A stretch of 64,000 bases of DNA from Bacillus sp. Marseille-Q3570 (GCF_946151055.1 NZ_CAMGYZ010000003.1:310001-374000); one strand, 5' to 3'; positions 16,132 through 25,220 are shown, numbered from the stretch's first letter. Numbers and translations: made by a program. The notes: generated from the sequence alone by a model not told the origin.

Positions 16132-19080
16132 ATGTTTAATCGAATTCAAGCAGAACATTTACGTGCAATTTTCAATGGTTTTTTAGATATGGTCTTTTTA
16201 ATGGCTGTCGAGAATGGGCCGAGATTCAGATACGTGACAGCAAATGATTCAGCACTTAAATATTCAGGTGTGGATGAAGGTTCGTTTGGAAAATTGATGG
16301 AGGAGGTATTGCCGGAAGATGTCTTCGAAGACCTTCAAGAGCCATATGAAATTGCTTATTTGACGAAAGAGCCTTATTACTATGAAGTTGAAACAGAAAT
16401 CAATGGATCGATGATGGTCGGGGAAACGATCTTAACACCGATTTTGAATGAAAATGGCCAGTGTACACACATCCTGGCAGCTGTACGGGATATCACGCAT
16501 AAGAAAAAAATAAAAGCAGAATTGCAATCAAGTAAAGAGAGATATCAGTATTTATATGAAAATACGCCTTCGATGTATTTTACATTAGAGCAAGATGGGA
16601 CAATCGTATCGTTCAACCAGACGGGGGCATCAAAGCTAGGGTACTGTAACAATGATATCGTCGGGAAACCTTTTTCCTCCCTCGTTGATCCTCGTGATAA
16701 GAAGAATTTCCATTCATACATAAAAAAATTGCTAGATGGAAAACAATCGTCTTCAGGGATTGAAGTCCGTCTCGTCCACAAGGAAGGAAGCTCATTTTGG
16801 GTGAATCAACGAATGAATGTCGTGTCACCTAAACCTGGGCAAAACGAAATCGTCTGTGTAAGTTATGAAATCCAGGAACAAAAGGAAACAGAGTCTCAGC
16901 TGATTGGCCAGAAACGCATTTTCGAATTAATTGCGACAGATATCCTTCTTGAAGAGATTTTAGAAGTGACCGCAAAATCGTTGGAAAGCCATATTGATGA
17001 TGTTCTTTGTACAATTCATCTATATGCAGGCGATAAAGGAGTTCTCCAGCTTGTTTCAGCCCCATCGATCGATGAGCGCTATTCCATGCAGCTTTCTGAA
17101 ATCATGATCGGAGAAAATCTCAGCGGTTGTGGGAGAGCAGCTAGCACGAAAGATCCTGTCATTGTTGAAAATATTGAAGACGATCCTTTAAGTTTACATC
17201 TCAACCATTTTATAACTGAGCATGAAATTCGGTCTTATTGGGTAATGCCCATCCTTTCAAGTAATAACCAATTGCTCGGGATCATGACCATTTACAGCCT
17301 GAACAATAGGACACCTGATAAACGTGATGAACGGCTTATAAAGATGTACTCGGACCTTGCTGTTCTTGCAATTGAACAAAGAAATACGAAGCTCGCCTTG
17401 AAAGAAAGCGAAGCCAGGTTCCGTCTGATGACAGAAAACATGTCCGACTTGATCGTCATGCTCGATTGGAGAGGGAATGTAATCTATATCTCCCCTTCCT
17501 ATAAAAATATCTTTGGAAGGGAACCGCTTTTGGGCAATTCATTTCTGGCCCATATTCATGAAGAGGACAGGGATATTGTAAATCACAGTTTCGAAACACT
17601 GTTCCAGACCAAGAAGAGGCAGGACGTCGAGTGCCGTTATAAGCATGAAGATGGAAGTTTTATTGTCATTGAAGCAAGAGCCATGCCTGTTCTTACTGAA
17701 GCTGATAAAGTTAAACAGGTCGTTGTTGTCGCACGTGATATCACTGAACGGAAAAAGACTGAAGAAACCATTAAACACATGGCATATCATGACGCCCTCA
17801 CAAACCTCCCTAATCGGAGAAAGTTTCAGGAGGACCTTGGGATGGTCATTGAGAAAAGCCGCGAGTCCAAAAACAGGATCGCTGGTGTTTTGTTTTTAGA
17901 TATGGACCGATTCAAGGTCATTAACGATTCCTTAGGGCATGCGTTTGGAGATCGCGTCCTCTCCCTGGTAGCAGAGAAACTTAAACATCAGATCGGCCAA
18001 GATGGAGGGGTTTACCGGATGAGTGGTGATGAATTTACAATCCTTATTCAAGACGTCGACCATATATCCGATCTATCACAATTAGCGAAAAGGATTTCAG
18101 AGCTATTCGCTGATCCGGTTATCATTGATGGGCATGAATTCAGGATATCATTAAGCATGGGAATTTCCATCTATCCAGACGACGGAGATGATGTTGAGAC
18201 TTTGCTCGTTCATTCGGATATGGCAATGTATCAGGCTAAAGAACAAGGCAGGAACGCATATGCATTTTATAGTCCATCCATGAACGAGAACAATTATGAG
18301 CGGCTTGTTCTGGAGAATGATCTTCATAAGGCGATTGAGAACGATGAGTTTATTTTACATTATCAACCGAGGATCGATGTGAAAACGAGCGAAATCATTG
18401 GGGTCGAAGCGTTGGTTCGTTGGAATCATCCACAATGGGGATTGATTTCTCCAGGTGAATTCATTCCTTTAGCAGAAGAGACGGGCCTGATCGTCCAGAT
18501 TGACAATTGGGTATTAAAAACCGCTTGTAAGCAAAATAAAGTTTGGCAGGAAAAAGGCTTTAAGCCGATTCGTATGGCTATCAATTTTTCAGCTAGACAA
18601 TTTCTTCAACGCAATCTGGCTGCGTCCATCCGAGAGGTGCTCAATGAACTTGAGTTGGATGGAAGTTGGCTTGAGATTGAAATCACCGAAAGTACACTGA
18701 TGAAATACGAGGAAAGTATCGTCCAGAGCCTTGATGCTCTTGAACAGATGGGTGTCAGGATTGCCATCGATGACTTTGGGACAGGTTATTCTTCACTCAG
18801 TTATTTGAAAAAGTTCCATGTGCATGCGTTGAAAATCGACCAGTCCTTCATAAGGGGAATTGAAAAGAGCTCAGATGAGGCGGCTATTGCCAGAGCTGTC
18901 ATCACCCTTGGACACAGTATGAAAATGCGAGTTGTGGCTGAAGGGGTCGAGACAGAAGAACAGTTCGCTTTCTTGAAAGATCAGGCATGTAATGAAGTGC
19001 AAGGATTTCATTTTTACAGGCCGATGAATAACAACGTTCTAGAAGAGCTGCTCTTAGAAAAACAAGCCACTGTTTTATAA
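16132..19080 (+). CDS. PAS-PAS-GAF-PAS-GGDEF-EAL cyclic-di-GMP signalling protein
   Basis: 982 residues, no clear membrane helices, so cytosolic. Inferred order: PAS (about 1-125), PAS (130-265), GAF (270-420), PAS (425-550), GGDEF (550-710), EAL (725-975). The cyclase motif reads SGDEF (631-635) instead of GGDEF and no RxxD inhibitory site precedes it. The phosphodiesterase domain looks complete: E759-A-L, EITES, DDFGTGYSS, KIDQSFI and AEGVET. It could make, degrade, or only break down cyclic-di-GMP. A cyclic-di-GMP riboswitch lies at 29680. GTAGGGGATCTGACG gives only a modest ribosome site. Confidence 0.93.
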   Translation: MFNRIQAEHLRAIFNGFLDMVFLMAVENGPRFRYVTANDSALKYSGVDEGSFGKLMEEVLPEDVFEDLQEPYEIAYLTKEPYYYEVETEINGSMMVGETILTPILNENGQCTHILAAVRDITHKKKIKAELQSSKERYQYLYENTPSMYFTLEQDGTIVSFNQTGASKLGYCNNDIVGKPFSSLVDPRDKKNFHSYIKKLLDGKQSSSGIEVRLVHKEGSSFWVNQRMNVVSPKPGQNEIVCVSYEIQEQKETESQLIGQKRIFELIATDILLEEILEVTAKSLESHIDDVLCTIHLYAGDKGVLQLVSAPSIDERYSMQLSEIMIGENLSGCGRAASTKDPVIVENIEDDPLSLHLNHFITEHEIRSYWVMPILSSNNQLLGIMTIYSLNNRTPDKRDERLIKMYSDLAVLAIEQRNTKLALKESEARFRLMTENMSDLIVMLDWRGNVIYISPSYKNIFGREPLLGNSFLAHIHEEDRDIVNHSFETLFQTKKRQDVECRYKHEDGSFIVIEARAMPVLTEADKVKQVVVVARDITERKKTEETIKHMAYHDALTNLPNRRKFQEDLGMVIEKSRESKNRIAGVLFLDMDRFKVINDSLGHAFGDRVLSLVAEKLKHQIGQDGGVYRMSGDEFTILIQDVDHISDLSQLAKRISELFADPVIIDGHEFRISLSMGISIYPDDGDDVETLLVHSDMAMYQAKEQGRNAYAFYSPSMNENNYERLVLENDLHKAIENDEFILHYQPRIDVKTSEIIGVEALVRWNHPQWGLISPGEFIPLAEETGLIVQIDNWVLKTACKQNKVWQEKGFKPIRMAINFSARQFLQRNLAASIREVLNELELDGSWLEIEITESTLMKYEESIVQSLDALEQMGVRIAIDDFGTGYSSLSYLKKFHVHALKIDQSFIRGIEKSSDEAAIARAVITLGHSMKMRVVAEGVETEEQFAFLKDQACNEVQGFHFYRPMNNNVLEELLLEKQATVL

Positions 19081-19269
19081 AGTTGAATAGGCTGGAGTCC
19101 TATGGGACTGCAAGCTAAGCGATCTCCCGTAAGCCGTTATAGTTCAAAATCAAAAACAACAATCAATAAGAAAACAGCTTGTATAAAATAACCTTGAATG
19201 TCATCCAGTTCTATCATGTCATCCTTATCAATAAAATTAGTAAAAAGGATAAGGGAGGCGCAGAACAGG

Positions 19270-19428
19270 ATGACTTATTTTTTGCTTTCTTTCATGGCGT
19301 TTTCACTTGGCACAGTAGGAGTTTGTGGGCTTCTTCAACGATTTGTAAAGATTGACACAACCGATTATGACATCTATCATTTATGGGAAGAGTATGGACA
19401 TAGAAAAGAAGATTATCACATATTCTAA
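19270..19428 (+). CDS. Small membrane protein, unknown
   Basis: 52 codons: one hydrophobic helix (about residues 2-22, YFLLSFMAFSLGTVGVCGLL) followed by a polar tail ending HLWEEYGHRKEDYHIF. The ATG at 19270 has GGGAGG eleven bases upstream; an in-frame ATG at 19198 lacks a site. I do not recognise the family. It lies between the GGDEF/EAL gene and the SGNH hydrolase gene, same strand. Confidence 0.5.
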   Translation: MTYFLLSFMAFSLGTVGVCGLLQRFVKIDTTDYDIYHLWEEYGHRKEDYHIF

Positions 19429-19527
19429 TAGCTCTGTTAAACGCAAAATCCTTAGTTCCAACACAATACACACACAATACTCAGTAAGATGACAGGGTAA
19501 TTTTTACATGAAAATGAGGAAAGTCAC

Positions 19528-20277
19528 GTGCAATGGAAGATTTTTAAGAATTTACTCTGGTTGACCCTGGTGATTGGATGTATCATCGCTATAAATTTAA
19601 TTGATGACCTGTTTTCTCCTACAATTGCGCAGGATACAAATGCAATACAGATTGTTGCGATCGGTGATTCTTTGACATACGGAAGCGGTGATCCCAAAAA
19701 AGTCGGGTATATCGGCCGTGTGCAGCAACAAATGACAAACAGCTTCGGAAGCGATGTCGCTTTACATCGGTACGGGGTCCGGGGGTATCGTACGGATCAG
19801 ATCATGATCCACGTACAAAATATCGAAACGAAGCAGAAGATCAATCAAGCGAACTATATCTTTTTATTTATCGGAACGAATGATTTCATCCATGCAGCGA
19901 GGCGGGATCTCAATTCCATCAATCTAGAGGAAATGGAAAAGATGCGTCCTGTTTTTGAAGAAAATTTAGCCAAACTCATTACGCAGATCAGGACTGATAA
20001 TCAATATGCACCATTGATTCTGCTCGGGATGTACGATCCGTATACGGACTTGGTAAACCACGACCAGCTCCATGGAATTTTGAAGGATTGGAATCAAGTG
20101 ACCAGGGGGATGGTCGATCAATATCCGAATATCCATTACATTTCAACCATCGATTTGTTCCTTGATAAAGAAAAGAAGCGTTATTTCGCAGATATCATCC
20201 ATCCGAATCCAAGAGGGTACGAACTTATCGCAAAACGAGTAATGGATGAAATGAATCGTAAAGGTCTTATCCAATAG
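19528..20277 (+). CDS. SGNH/GDSL-family hydrolase, membrane-anchored or secreted
   Basis: 249 residues. Residues about 5-27 are a hydrophobic signal or anchor; the rest is an SGNH hydrolase with block I AIGDSLTYG, block II Gly (GVRGYRTDQ), block III IGTNDF and block V DIIHPNPRGY, so Ser, Gly, Asn and His are all present. Length and layout resemble B. subtilis YpmR and related lipase/esterases. The GTG start follows GAGGAAAG. Substrate unknown; probably acyl esters at the cell surface. Confidence 0.88.
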   Translation: MQWKIFKNLLWLTLVIGCIIAINLIDDLFSPTIAQDTNAIQIVAIGDSLTYGSGDPKKVGYIGRVQQQMTNSFGSDVALHRYGVRGYRTDQIMIHVQNIETKQKINQANYIFLFIGTNDFIHAARRDLNSINLEEMEKMRPVFEENLAKLITQIRTDNQYAPLILLGMYDPYTDLVNHDQLHGILKDWNQVTRGMVDQYPNIHYISTIDLFLDKEKKRYFADIIHPNPRGYELIAKRVMDEMNRKGLIQ

Positions 20278-20281
20278 ATGG

Positions 20282-20327
20282 ACAGCCTGTCACCACCCAA
20301 TCAAAGGTGGGATAGGCTGTTTTTTTA
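20282..20327 (+). terminator. Terminator after the SGNH hydrolase
   Basis: ACAGCCT/AGGCTGT with an inner ACCACC/GGTGG stem, then seven T residues. Confidence 0.9.
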
Positions 20328-20368
20328 GTTAAGAGCTGAGTTCGGTCGAAAAATTGAAAAATCGGAGG

Positions 20369-20834
20369 CGCTTACGAGACAGGAGGAGGTGCTAGAAGCG
20401 AGTATCTGTCTCGAAACCCTCGCTTACGGGACAGGAGGAGGTGTTAGAAGCGAGAATCTGTCTCGAAACCCTCGCTTACGAGACAGGAGGAGGTGCTAGA
20501 AGCGAGAATCTGTCTCGAAACACTCGCTTACGAGACAGGAGGAGGTGCTAGAAGCAAGAACCTGTCTCGAAACCCCCGCTTACGAGACAGGAGGAGGTGT
20601 TAGAAGCGAGAATCTGTCTCGAAACACGCTTACGAGACAGGAGGAGTTGCTAGAAGCGAAAACCTGTCCCGAATCCGCCGCTTACGGGACAGGAGGAGGT
20701 GTTAGAAGCGAGAATCTGTCTCGAAACCCTCGCTTACGAGACAGGAGGAGTTGCTAGAAGCGAAAACCTGTCTAGAATCCCCCGCTTACGGGATAGGAGA
20801 AGGTGCCACAATCGGGAATCTCTCAGGAGAAGGT
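20369..20834. repeat. 52-bp tandem repeat array, eight units plus a decayed ninth
   Basis: Units start at 20369, 20421, 20473, 20525, 20577, 20627, 20679, 20731 and 20783; all complete units are 52 bp except the fifth (50). Each reads CGCTTACGAGACAGGAGGAG, then GTGCTAGAAGCGAGAATC, then TGTCTCGAAACCCT. CTGTCTCG of one unit pairs with CGAGACAG of the next across a loop of 11-13 bases. At the 6/7 junction both arms change together (CTGTCCCG with CGGGACAG). Open frames across it look incidental. No gene between 20278 and 20929. Confidence 0.95.
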
Positions 20835-20883
20835 TCCAGAAACACGCCCGAAAAGGAGTGTCGCATAGATATTACATAGCCAA

Positions 20884-20914
20884 ATAAAAAAGATGACCTG
20901 GATAAGGGGTCATC
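20884..20914 (-). terminator. Terminator after the small minus-strand gene
   Basis: GATGACC/GGTCATC stem; on the minus strand it is followed by TTTTTTATT. Confidence 0.8.
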
Positions 20915-20929
20915 TCATTTTCAAAGCGC

Positions 20930-21127
20930 TTATTTCATTGGCATATCTGAATTCAGTTTTCCGTTCATATCGATCATGAAGCCGATTTCGCGTCCGAGTA
21001 ACTGAGAAAGCTCTTTTGATTTCTTTTCACTTTCAGATTTGATCTGCTCTATTGTGAGTTCTCCTTTAAGTTTTGAAGAACCTACGATAATCATTAATTC
21101 CCCTTTTTCAAAAAAGACAATCCTCAT
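20930..21127 (-). CDS. Small unknown protein, 65 residues
   Basis: Begins MRIVFFEKGELMIIVGSSK and ends KLNSDMPMK; a mid-section EQIKSESEKKSKELSQLLGR looks helical. ATG 21127 is eight bases after a clear GGAGG, and a terminator follows the stop, which argues that it is a real gene. A longer reading in the same frame overlaps the divergent gene at 21309 and is not needed. Not recognised; no cysteines or known motifs. Divergent from the membrane protein gene. Confidence 0.6.
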   Translation of the reverse strand: MRIVFFEKGELMIIVGSSKLKGELTIEQIKSESEKKSKELSQLLGREIGFMIDMNGKLNSDMPMK

Positions 21128-21308
21128 ATGTCCAACCTCCGTAAAATAGAACTTTTTTCTAACTATAGTTTTCGCCTTTCTTATGCGGATATAGGGGGTA
21201 ATCCGATAGCACTTTAATGAGAAAATTTTCGTGTTTTTGTAAAAGTTTGTCATGCTCTCCCGAAAAAATGATATGATGTAGCTAATAGGAAAACAGGAGG
21301 CTATACTA

Positions 21309-21983
21309 GTGGAAAACGTTACTGACCTCATACTGCTTGTTGCGACAATGTTCATTACAAAATTGAAGACACTCGTTATGGCAATCTGGGCGTTCTTGGA
21401 TTTCTTTTTGGAATATTTTTGGGTGCAATTTGCGCTCGTCACTGTCCTGTTGTACGCCATCTTACGTATATCTGAAAATGTCTATTACTGGTATATGTAC
21501 CACAATTACATGCATCGAAAGGTTGAGAATAGTCTTACCAGTTTCGTAGATTTCGAATTGTTCTTTAAAGAATTGACAAATAAAAAACGATCGAATGGAA
21601 TCGTTCCGGATTTGAAATATGTCAAGAATCGACTTCATCAGTACAATGAAAAAGAGCTGAAATTGCTTGCATCATTCATACATACTATCCATAGAGGCTA
21701 TCGTGATTTACGCCCTGGCGTCTGGGTCGTTGCTTTCCTTTTTGGTATCGCGGCAGCATATATTTTGAATGTGATCGACTTTGCAACATTGACATGGAAT
21801 TTCGAGGTAGTCTTGAAAACGACTACGATCATCGCTTTCTGGTACTTGATCGCTTTATTCCGCTATACGAACCGTAAGAAAAAAGTGGCCCAACTGATCG
21901 GATTGATTTCAACAAGTACCAAGGAAAAAATGCTGCAGTCAGAAGAGGACCTGCAATTGAAAGAATTGAACCCGTCACACTGA
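21309..21983 (+). CDS. Membrane protein, unknown
   Basis: 224 residues starting at GTG with AGGAGG nine bases upstream. Hydrophobic helices at about 5-30 and 33-55 and a second pair at about 137-155 and 160-182; the middle (60-130) is polar with many Lys/Arg and the C-terminus is acidic and soluble. I do not recognise the family. Its own promoter probably lies in 21240-21290 (TGATATGATG near 21266 resembles a -10). A terminator follows. Confidence 0.65.
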   Translation: MENVTDLILLVATMFITKLKTLVMAIWAFLDFFLEYFWVQFALVTVLLYAILRISENVYYWYMYHNYMHRKVENSLTSFVDFELFFKELTNKKRSNGIVPDLKYVKNRLHQYNEKELKLLASFIHTIHRGYRDLRPGVWVVAFLFGIAAAYILNVIDFATLTWNFEVVLKTTTIIAFWYLIALFRYTNRKKKVAQLIGLISTSTKEKMLQSEEDLQLKELNPSH

Positions 21984-22046
21984 CGAAATAAAACAGATAA
22001 TGATTAATACCAGGTTTAAATATAAAATCATAGGATTAAAATCAGC

Positions 22047-22082
22047 GGACTGACACTTTTCATTTGGGTCAGTCCCTATTTA
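22047..22082 (+). terminator. Terminator after the membrane protein gene
   Basis: GGACTGAC/GTCAGTCC perfect stem followed by CTATTTAATT. Confidence 0.7.
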
Positions 22083-22167
22083 ATTGGTTTCAAAAAAACG
22101 TAAAAATTTTGTTTTTCACCAATAAAAGGTAATTCTGATCCGTCTACTAGTTGAAAGGGGGCAAAAA

Positions 22168-22677
22168 ATGAATCGGCCGAGTTTGGATCAATCAGATCAT
22201 ACGATTGGAAATATACAGGAGTTCAAACAATTATTCAACGAACATAAGAAGCATGTTTTTGCAATCGCACTATCTATTCTAAGAGATTTTGAACTAGCTG
22301 AAGATGTTCTTCAGGAAGTGTTCATCAAACTTTTTCAGCACATGAAGCGCAATGATATATCAAACGTTAAAGGGTGGCTTATTAGAGTTTCTAGAAACAC
22401 AGCTTTAGATTTGTATAGAAAGAAAAAACGTGAAATTACAGGCTTCGGTTCTGACTATTTTGACCGTGTACCTTATCGTTCAGAAGATCCTCTAGATAAA
22501 TTGGTTTTATCTAAATACCTGGAGCTACTTGGTACTGAGGAAAGAGAGGTTGTCATATTGAAAGATATAACAGGGTTGAAACATAAAGAAATCGCCCAAA
22601 TCACTGATCTTCCGTTGGGTACGGTACTTTGGAAATACAATATAGCTCTTAAAAAACTGAAAAAAGGCATAGAGTAA
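22168..22677 (+). CDS. ECF-type RNA polymerase sigma factor
   Basis: 169 residues with both ECF regions: sigma2 (about 20-90; LRDFELAEDVLQEVFIKLF, then GWLIRVSRNTALDLYRKKK) and sigma4 (about 110-165; LGTEEREVVILKD, then HKEIAQITDLPLGTVLWK). It should direct polymerase to an envelope or stress regulon. The next gene, ten bases downstream, encodes a membrane protein that is the likely anti-sigma factor. GAAAGGGGGC precedes the ATG. A CGTCTA at 22141 could be the -10 of an autoregulated ECF promoter; no clear -35 seen. Confidence 0.92.
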   Translation: MNRPSLDQSDHTIGNIQEFKQLFNEHKKHVFAIALSILRDFELAEDVLQEVFIKLFQHMKRNDISNVKGWLIRVSRNTALDLYRKKKREITGFGSDYFDRVPYRSEDPLDKLVLSKYLELLGTEEREVVILKDITGLKHKEIAQITDLPLGTVLWKYNIALKKLKKGIE

Positions 22678-22687
22678 GGAGGGGGTC

Positions 22688-23824
22688 ATGATGAAAAAAG
22701 AAAGGATAATAAAGCACCTGGATGATTCTCTTGAAAAACAAGTTCCAGATATCTGGAACAAGCTAGAGGATAAGCTACATAAAACACAAGAACTGGAATC
22801 CTGGGAATTGTCTGGTACACAAAGTAATATCAGCTCTTTAAACAAAAAAAGAACGCTATATAAAAGGTTTTCAATAGCCGTAGCAATTTGCTTGATTGTA
22901 TTTTCAACGATTATTTTCACTCCTGCTTTAGCTGCGATCCAAGAGGTTTATGATAAAATCTTTTCGAGTGACCATATCGATGATAGCGGCGTTAGGACTG
23001 CATTAAACGAGGGACATGGCCAGGTCCTCGATCAAACATATTATGATGAAAAGAATGATATAACCGTTAATTTCGAAAGTGTAATGATGGATGATAAGGA
23101 AACAAAGCTCTTATTGACTTATCAAAGTGAAGAGACAAATTTAGAGAATTATTATCTGGATTTATTTGAAGGCAAGAGTTCTATCCAGTTGGTCCGTGGT
23201 AATGAACGGACCAAATTAGATAATGTCGGTTGGGGAAGCAGATATTACGATCGTAAAGAAAACAAAGTTGCGGAAGCATTATCATTTGAATCATTAAAAG
23301 AATATGAAGGCCAGGATCTTCGATTAGAGATTGAAAATTTGACAATATATGAAGGGCAAAAAACAGGTAAAGTAGAAGCCGTATGGCCGCTTGAATTCAA
23401 GCTGGATAATTCCGGGGTTTCCGATAGAGAAATAATAGAATTGAATAAAGACTTCACCTTTGAAAATATAACCTATACGATTAGGCAAGTAGAATTTTCT
23501 GCCTTAGAAACAAGAGTGGTCGTCACAGGTTCTGACACAAAGATCCTGACGGATGAAAATGGAGTAACATACAAAGTGATGAGCAAATTGGAGCATCAAT
23601 TCCTCAATGCCAGAAAAATAGATAAGGAATTTGGTTATATTGTCGATGATGAAAAATCTGGAGTCTTCTTGAAATCAGCGGGCGAAAAAGTAGTCCCGAT
23701 TTTTAGCAAGGGTGAAATACAGGGAGAAGATGATGAATATATTATGGTTTTTGCTCCTGTAAAGGATCGTCAAAACTGTATGCTCGAAATCGGGGATGAT
23801 ATCGATATCCCGTTAACTGAATAG
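22688..23824 (+). CDS. DUF4179-type membrane protein, probable anti-sigma factor
   Basis: 378 residues: N-terminal cytosolic segment (1-55), one membrane helix (about 59-80, ending TPALAA), and a long extracytoplasmic domain whose start (IQEVYDKIFSSDHIDDSG) matches the DUF4179 family. Such proteins are paired with ECF sigma factors and usually hold them inactive. The GGAGGGGG ribosome site is followed by ATGATG, so the start is 22688 or 22691. Transcribed with the sigma gene. The signal it senses is unknown. Confidence 0.82.
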   Translation: MMKKERIIKHLDDSLEKQVPDIWNKLEDKLHKTQELESWELSGTQSNISSLNKKRTLYKRFSIAVAICLIVFSTIIFTPALAAIQEVYDKIFSSDHIDDSGVRTALNEGHGQVLDQTYYDEKNDITVNFESVMMDDKETKLLLTYQSEETNLENYYLDLFEGKSSIQLVRGNERTKLDNVGWGSRYYDRKENKVAEALSFESLKEYEGQDLRLEIENLTIYEGQKTGKVEAVWPLEFKLDNSGVSDREIIELNKDFTFENITYTIRQVEFSALETRVVVTGSDTKILTDENGVTYKVMSKLEHQFLNARKIDKEFGYIVDDEKSGVFLKSAGEKVVPIFSKGEIQGEDDEYIMVFAPVKDRQNCMLEIGDDIDIPLTE

Positions 23825-23845
23825 GGTAGCTAAACGTTTAGAAGA

Positions 23846-23877
23846 GGAGTCGGTAATCTAATTGCCGGCTCCTTTTT
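23846..23877 (+). terminator. Terminator after the sigma/anti-sigma pair
   Basis: GGAGTCGG/CCGGCTCC stem then TTTTT. Its 3' end overlaps the stop of the convergent glycosylase gene. Confidence 0.8.
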
Positions 23878-24490
23878 AAACGGATACATATGGATTTCCT
23901 TTGATTGAAAATCTCCATGGAAGATCGATATGTTCTTCTGCGTAATCGATATTGATCCTGGGCCCTGCTGCGATATCCACTTCCTTTATGTCCTCATAAG
24001 GCCGGATCCGTATTTCTGATCGATTGATCGGGAGACCGTAATGCGCCATATTCAATCCAAGTGCTCTGCAAAGTTTCCCCGGCCCGTTGGTGAGATTCCT
24101 ATAGTGTGATTTCAAGTAATTTTGTTTCTCTCCGAATCTTTTATGAAGCATGTGATCAATACCGTTAGTAGGCTCAATCCCCCGTACTAAAATCGCTTCT
24201 GGTTTACCGATCGGACCTGTCACGATATTAAAACAGTGATGCATACCGTAAATCAGAAACATATAGACATGTCCTGGTTCTCCGTACATTACTTCGGTCC
24301 GGGTAGTTCTCCTTCCACCGAATGAGTGTGCAGCCTTATCTTCTGGTCCTTTATAAGCTTCGACTTCGACGATTTTACCAGCTAATTCTCCATATGCGGT
24401 ATCATGTACGAGTTCCATCCCTAACAGTCCTCTAGCTAGCTCCAACGTCTCTTTATTAAAAATCGGATCTACCGTCTTCAAAATGATCAC
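23876..24490 (-). CDS. 3-methyladenine DNA glycosylase (AAG/Mpg family)
   Basis: 204 residues, the normal length of the bacterial AAG family, which excises alkylated purines. Seen: ARGLLGMELVH, the catalytic region GKIVEVEAYKGPEDKAAHSF, and YGMHHCFNIVTG. Start at GTG 24490 gives VIILKTVDPIF; a TTG at 24481 has a better placed GGTGAT and cannot be excluded. The upstream region is shared with bioY and contains the BirA operator, whose effect on this gene is unknown. Confidence 0.9.
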   Translation of the reverse strand: MIILKTVDPIFNKETLELARGLLGMELVHDTAYGELAGKIVEVEAYKGPEDKAAHSFGGRRTTRTEVMYGEPGHVYMFLIYGMHHCFNIVTGPIGKPEAILVRGIEPTNGIDHMLHKRFGEKQNYLKSHYRNLTNGPGKLCRALGLNMAHYGLPINRSEIRIRPYEDIKEVDIAAGPRINIDYAEEHIDLPWRFSIKGNPYVSV

Positions 24491-24497
24491 CGGTCTT

Positions 24498-24528
24498 TCG
24501 TTAACTAATATAATTTTTAAGTTGACAC
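24498..24528 (+). promoter_or_regulatory. BirA operator upstream of bioY
   Basis: GTTAAC (24500-24505), exactly 15 bases, then GTTGAC (24521-24526). This matches the Bacillus BirA site plan of two GTTAAC-like arms 15 bases apart, with one mismatch. The right arm overlaps the -35 box, as expected for repression by biotinoyl-AMP-bound BirA. Confidence 0.8.
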
Positions 24529-24550
24529 ATTTTCTCGCTTCTTACATAAT
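24522..24550 (+). promoter_or_regulatory. SigA promoter of bioY
   Basis: TTGACA (24522-24527), 17-base spacer, CATAAT (24545-24550). The -35 box is embedded in the BirA operator. Confidence 0.8.
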
Positions 24551-24596
24551 AGTGTTGGACATTATACGTTAAACAACACGAATGGAAGTGAAGAGA

Positions 24597-25163
24597 ATGA
24601 AGAAAACATATGCACTTGTTTTTGCAGCGATGTTTGCAGCTGTCATTGCAGCTCTTGGGTTGGTGCCACCGATTCCAGTACCAGGTTCACCTGTCCCTAT
24701 TACAGCACAAACATTAGGGGTCATGCTAGCCGGAGGTCTTCTAGGAGCTCGTCTTGGGGGATTGAGTCTTCTTGTTTTCATCGCCTTGATCATTGCTGGA
24801 GCGCCTGTCCTTTCCGGGATGAGAGGTGGGGTCGATGAACTTGTCGGACCTAGTGCAGGCTACATTTTAAGCTGGCCGATTTCAGCTTTTGTAATCGGTT
24901 ATCTTGTTGAAAAATCATGGAACAAATTGAAAATGTGGAAGGTGCTATTAACCAATATATTAGGCGGTATCATCCTTGTATATGCAGCTGGAATCCCAGT
25001 TACGGCATTCGTCCTGGATCTCCCGCTTAAGGCAGCAGCATTATCCGCGCTTGCTTATATCCCTGGTGATCTTGTAAAAGCTGTGATCGCGGCCTTTGTC
25101 GTTGTGAAAATGAAGAAGAGCAACCCGGTCCTTTCCAACAAAAAGAAAAATCTTGCCGCATAA
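24597..25163 (+). CDS. bioY: BioY biotin transporter (ECF substrate-specific component)
   Basis: 188-residue membrane protein with about six helices. The PPIPVPGSPVPITAQTLGVMLAG segment (in two parts) is diagnostic of BioY, which binds biotin for ECF-type uptake. The BirA operator confirms the role. ATG 24597 (MKKTYALVF) follows GAAGTGAAGAG; the ATG five codons upstream lacks a site. Energising EcfA/EcfT subunits are not nearby. In B. subtilis the homologous yhfU-yhfT-yhfS genes have the same order as here. Confidence 0.95.
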   Translation: MKKTYALVFAAMFAAVIAALGLVPPIPVPGSPVPITAQTLGVMLAGGLLGARLGGLSLLVFIALIIAGAPVLSGMRGGVDELVGPSAGYILSWPISAFVIGYLVEKSWNKLKMWKVLLTNILGGIILVYAAGIPVTAFVLDLPLKAAALSALAYIPGDLVKAVIAAFVVVKMKKSNPVLSNKKKNLAA

Positions 25164-25181
25164 ATTGAATATGATACCCTG

Positions 25182-25220
25182 AAGAAAGAGGTTTGTCGAT
25201 TGACGAAACCTCTTTCTTTC
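25182..25220 (+). terminator. Strong hairpin after bioY (terminator or attenuator)
   Basis: AAGAAAGAGGTTT pairs perfectly with AAACCTCTTTCTT (13 bp), extended by GTC/GAC. The tail TTTCC is short in T, so partial read-through into the next operon is plausible. Confidence 0.7.

Noticed and set aside
20369-20834. CRISPR array
   Set aside because: Units are contiguous 52-bp repeats with no unique spacers, and no cas gene is in the window.
20545-20887. Open frames of about 60-70 codons across the 52-bp array (repeats of LEAR/LETPAYETGGG)
   Set aside because: They arise from the tandem repeat itself, lack a convincing start, and shift frame at the 50-bp unit.
20930-21460. 176-codon reading of the minus-strand gene
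   Set aside because: The upstream two thirds overlap the divergent membrane-protein gene; the 65-codon version has the GGAGG site.
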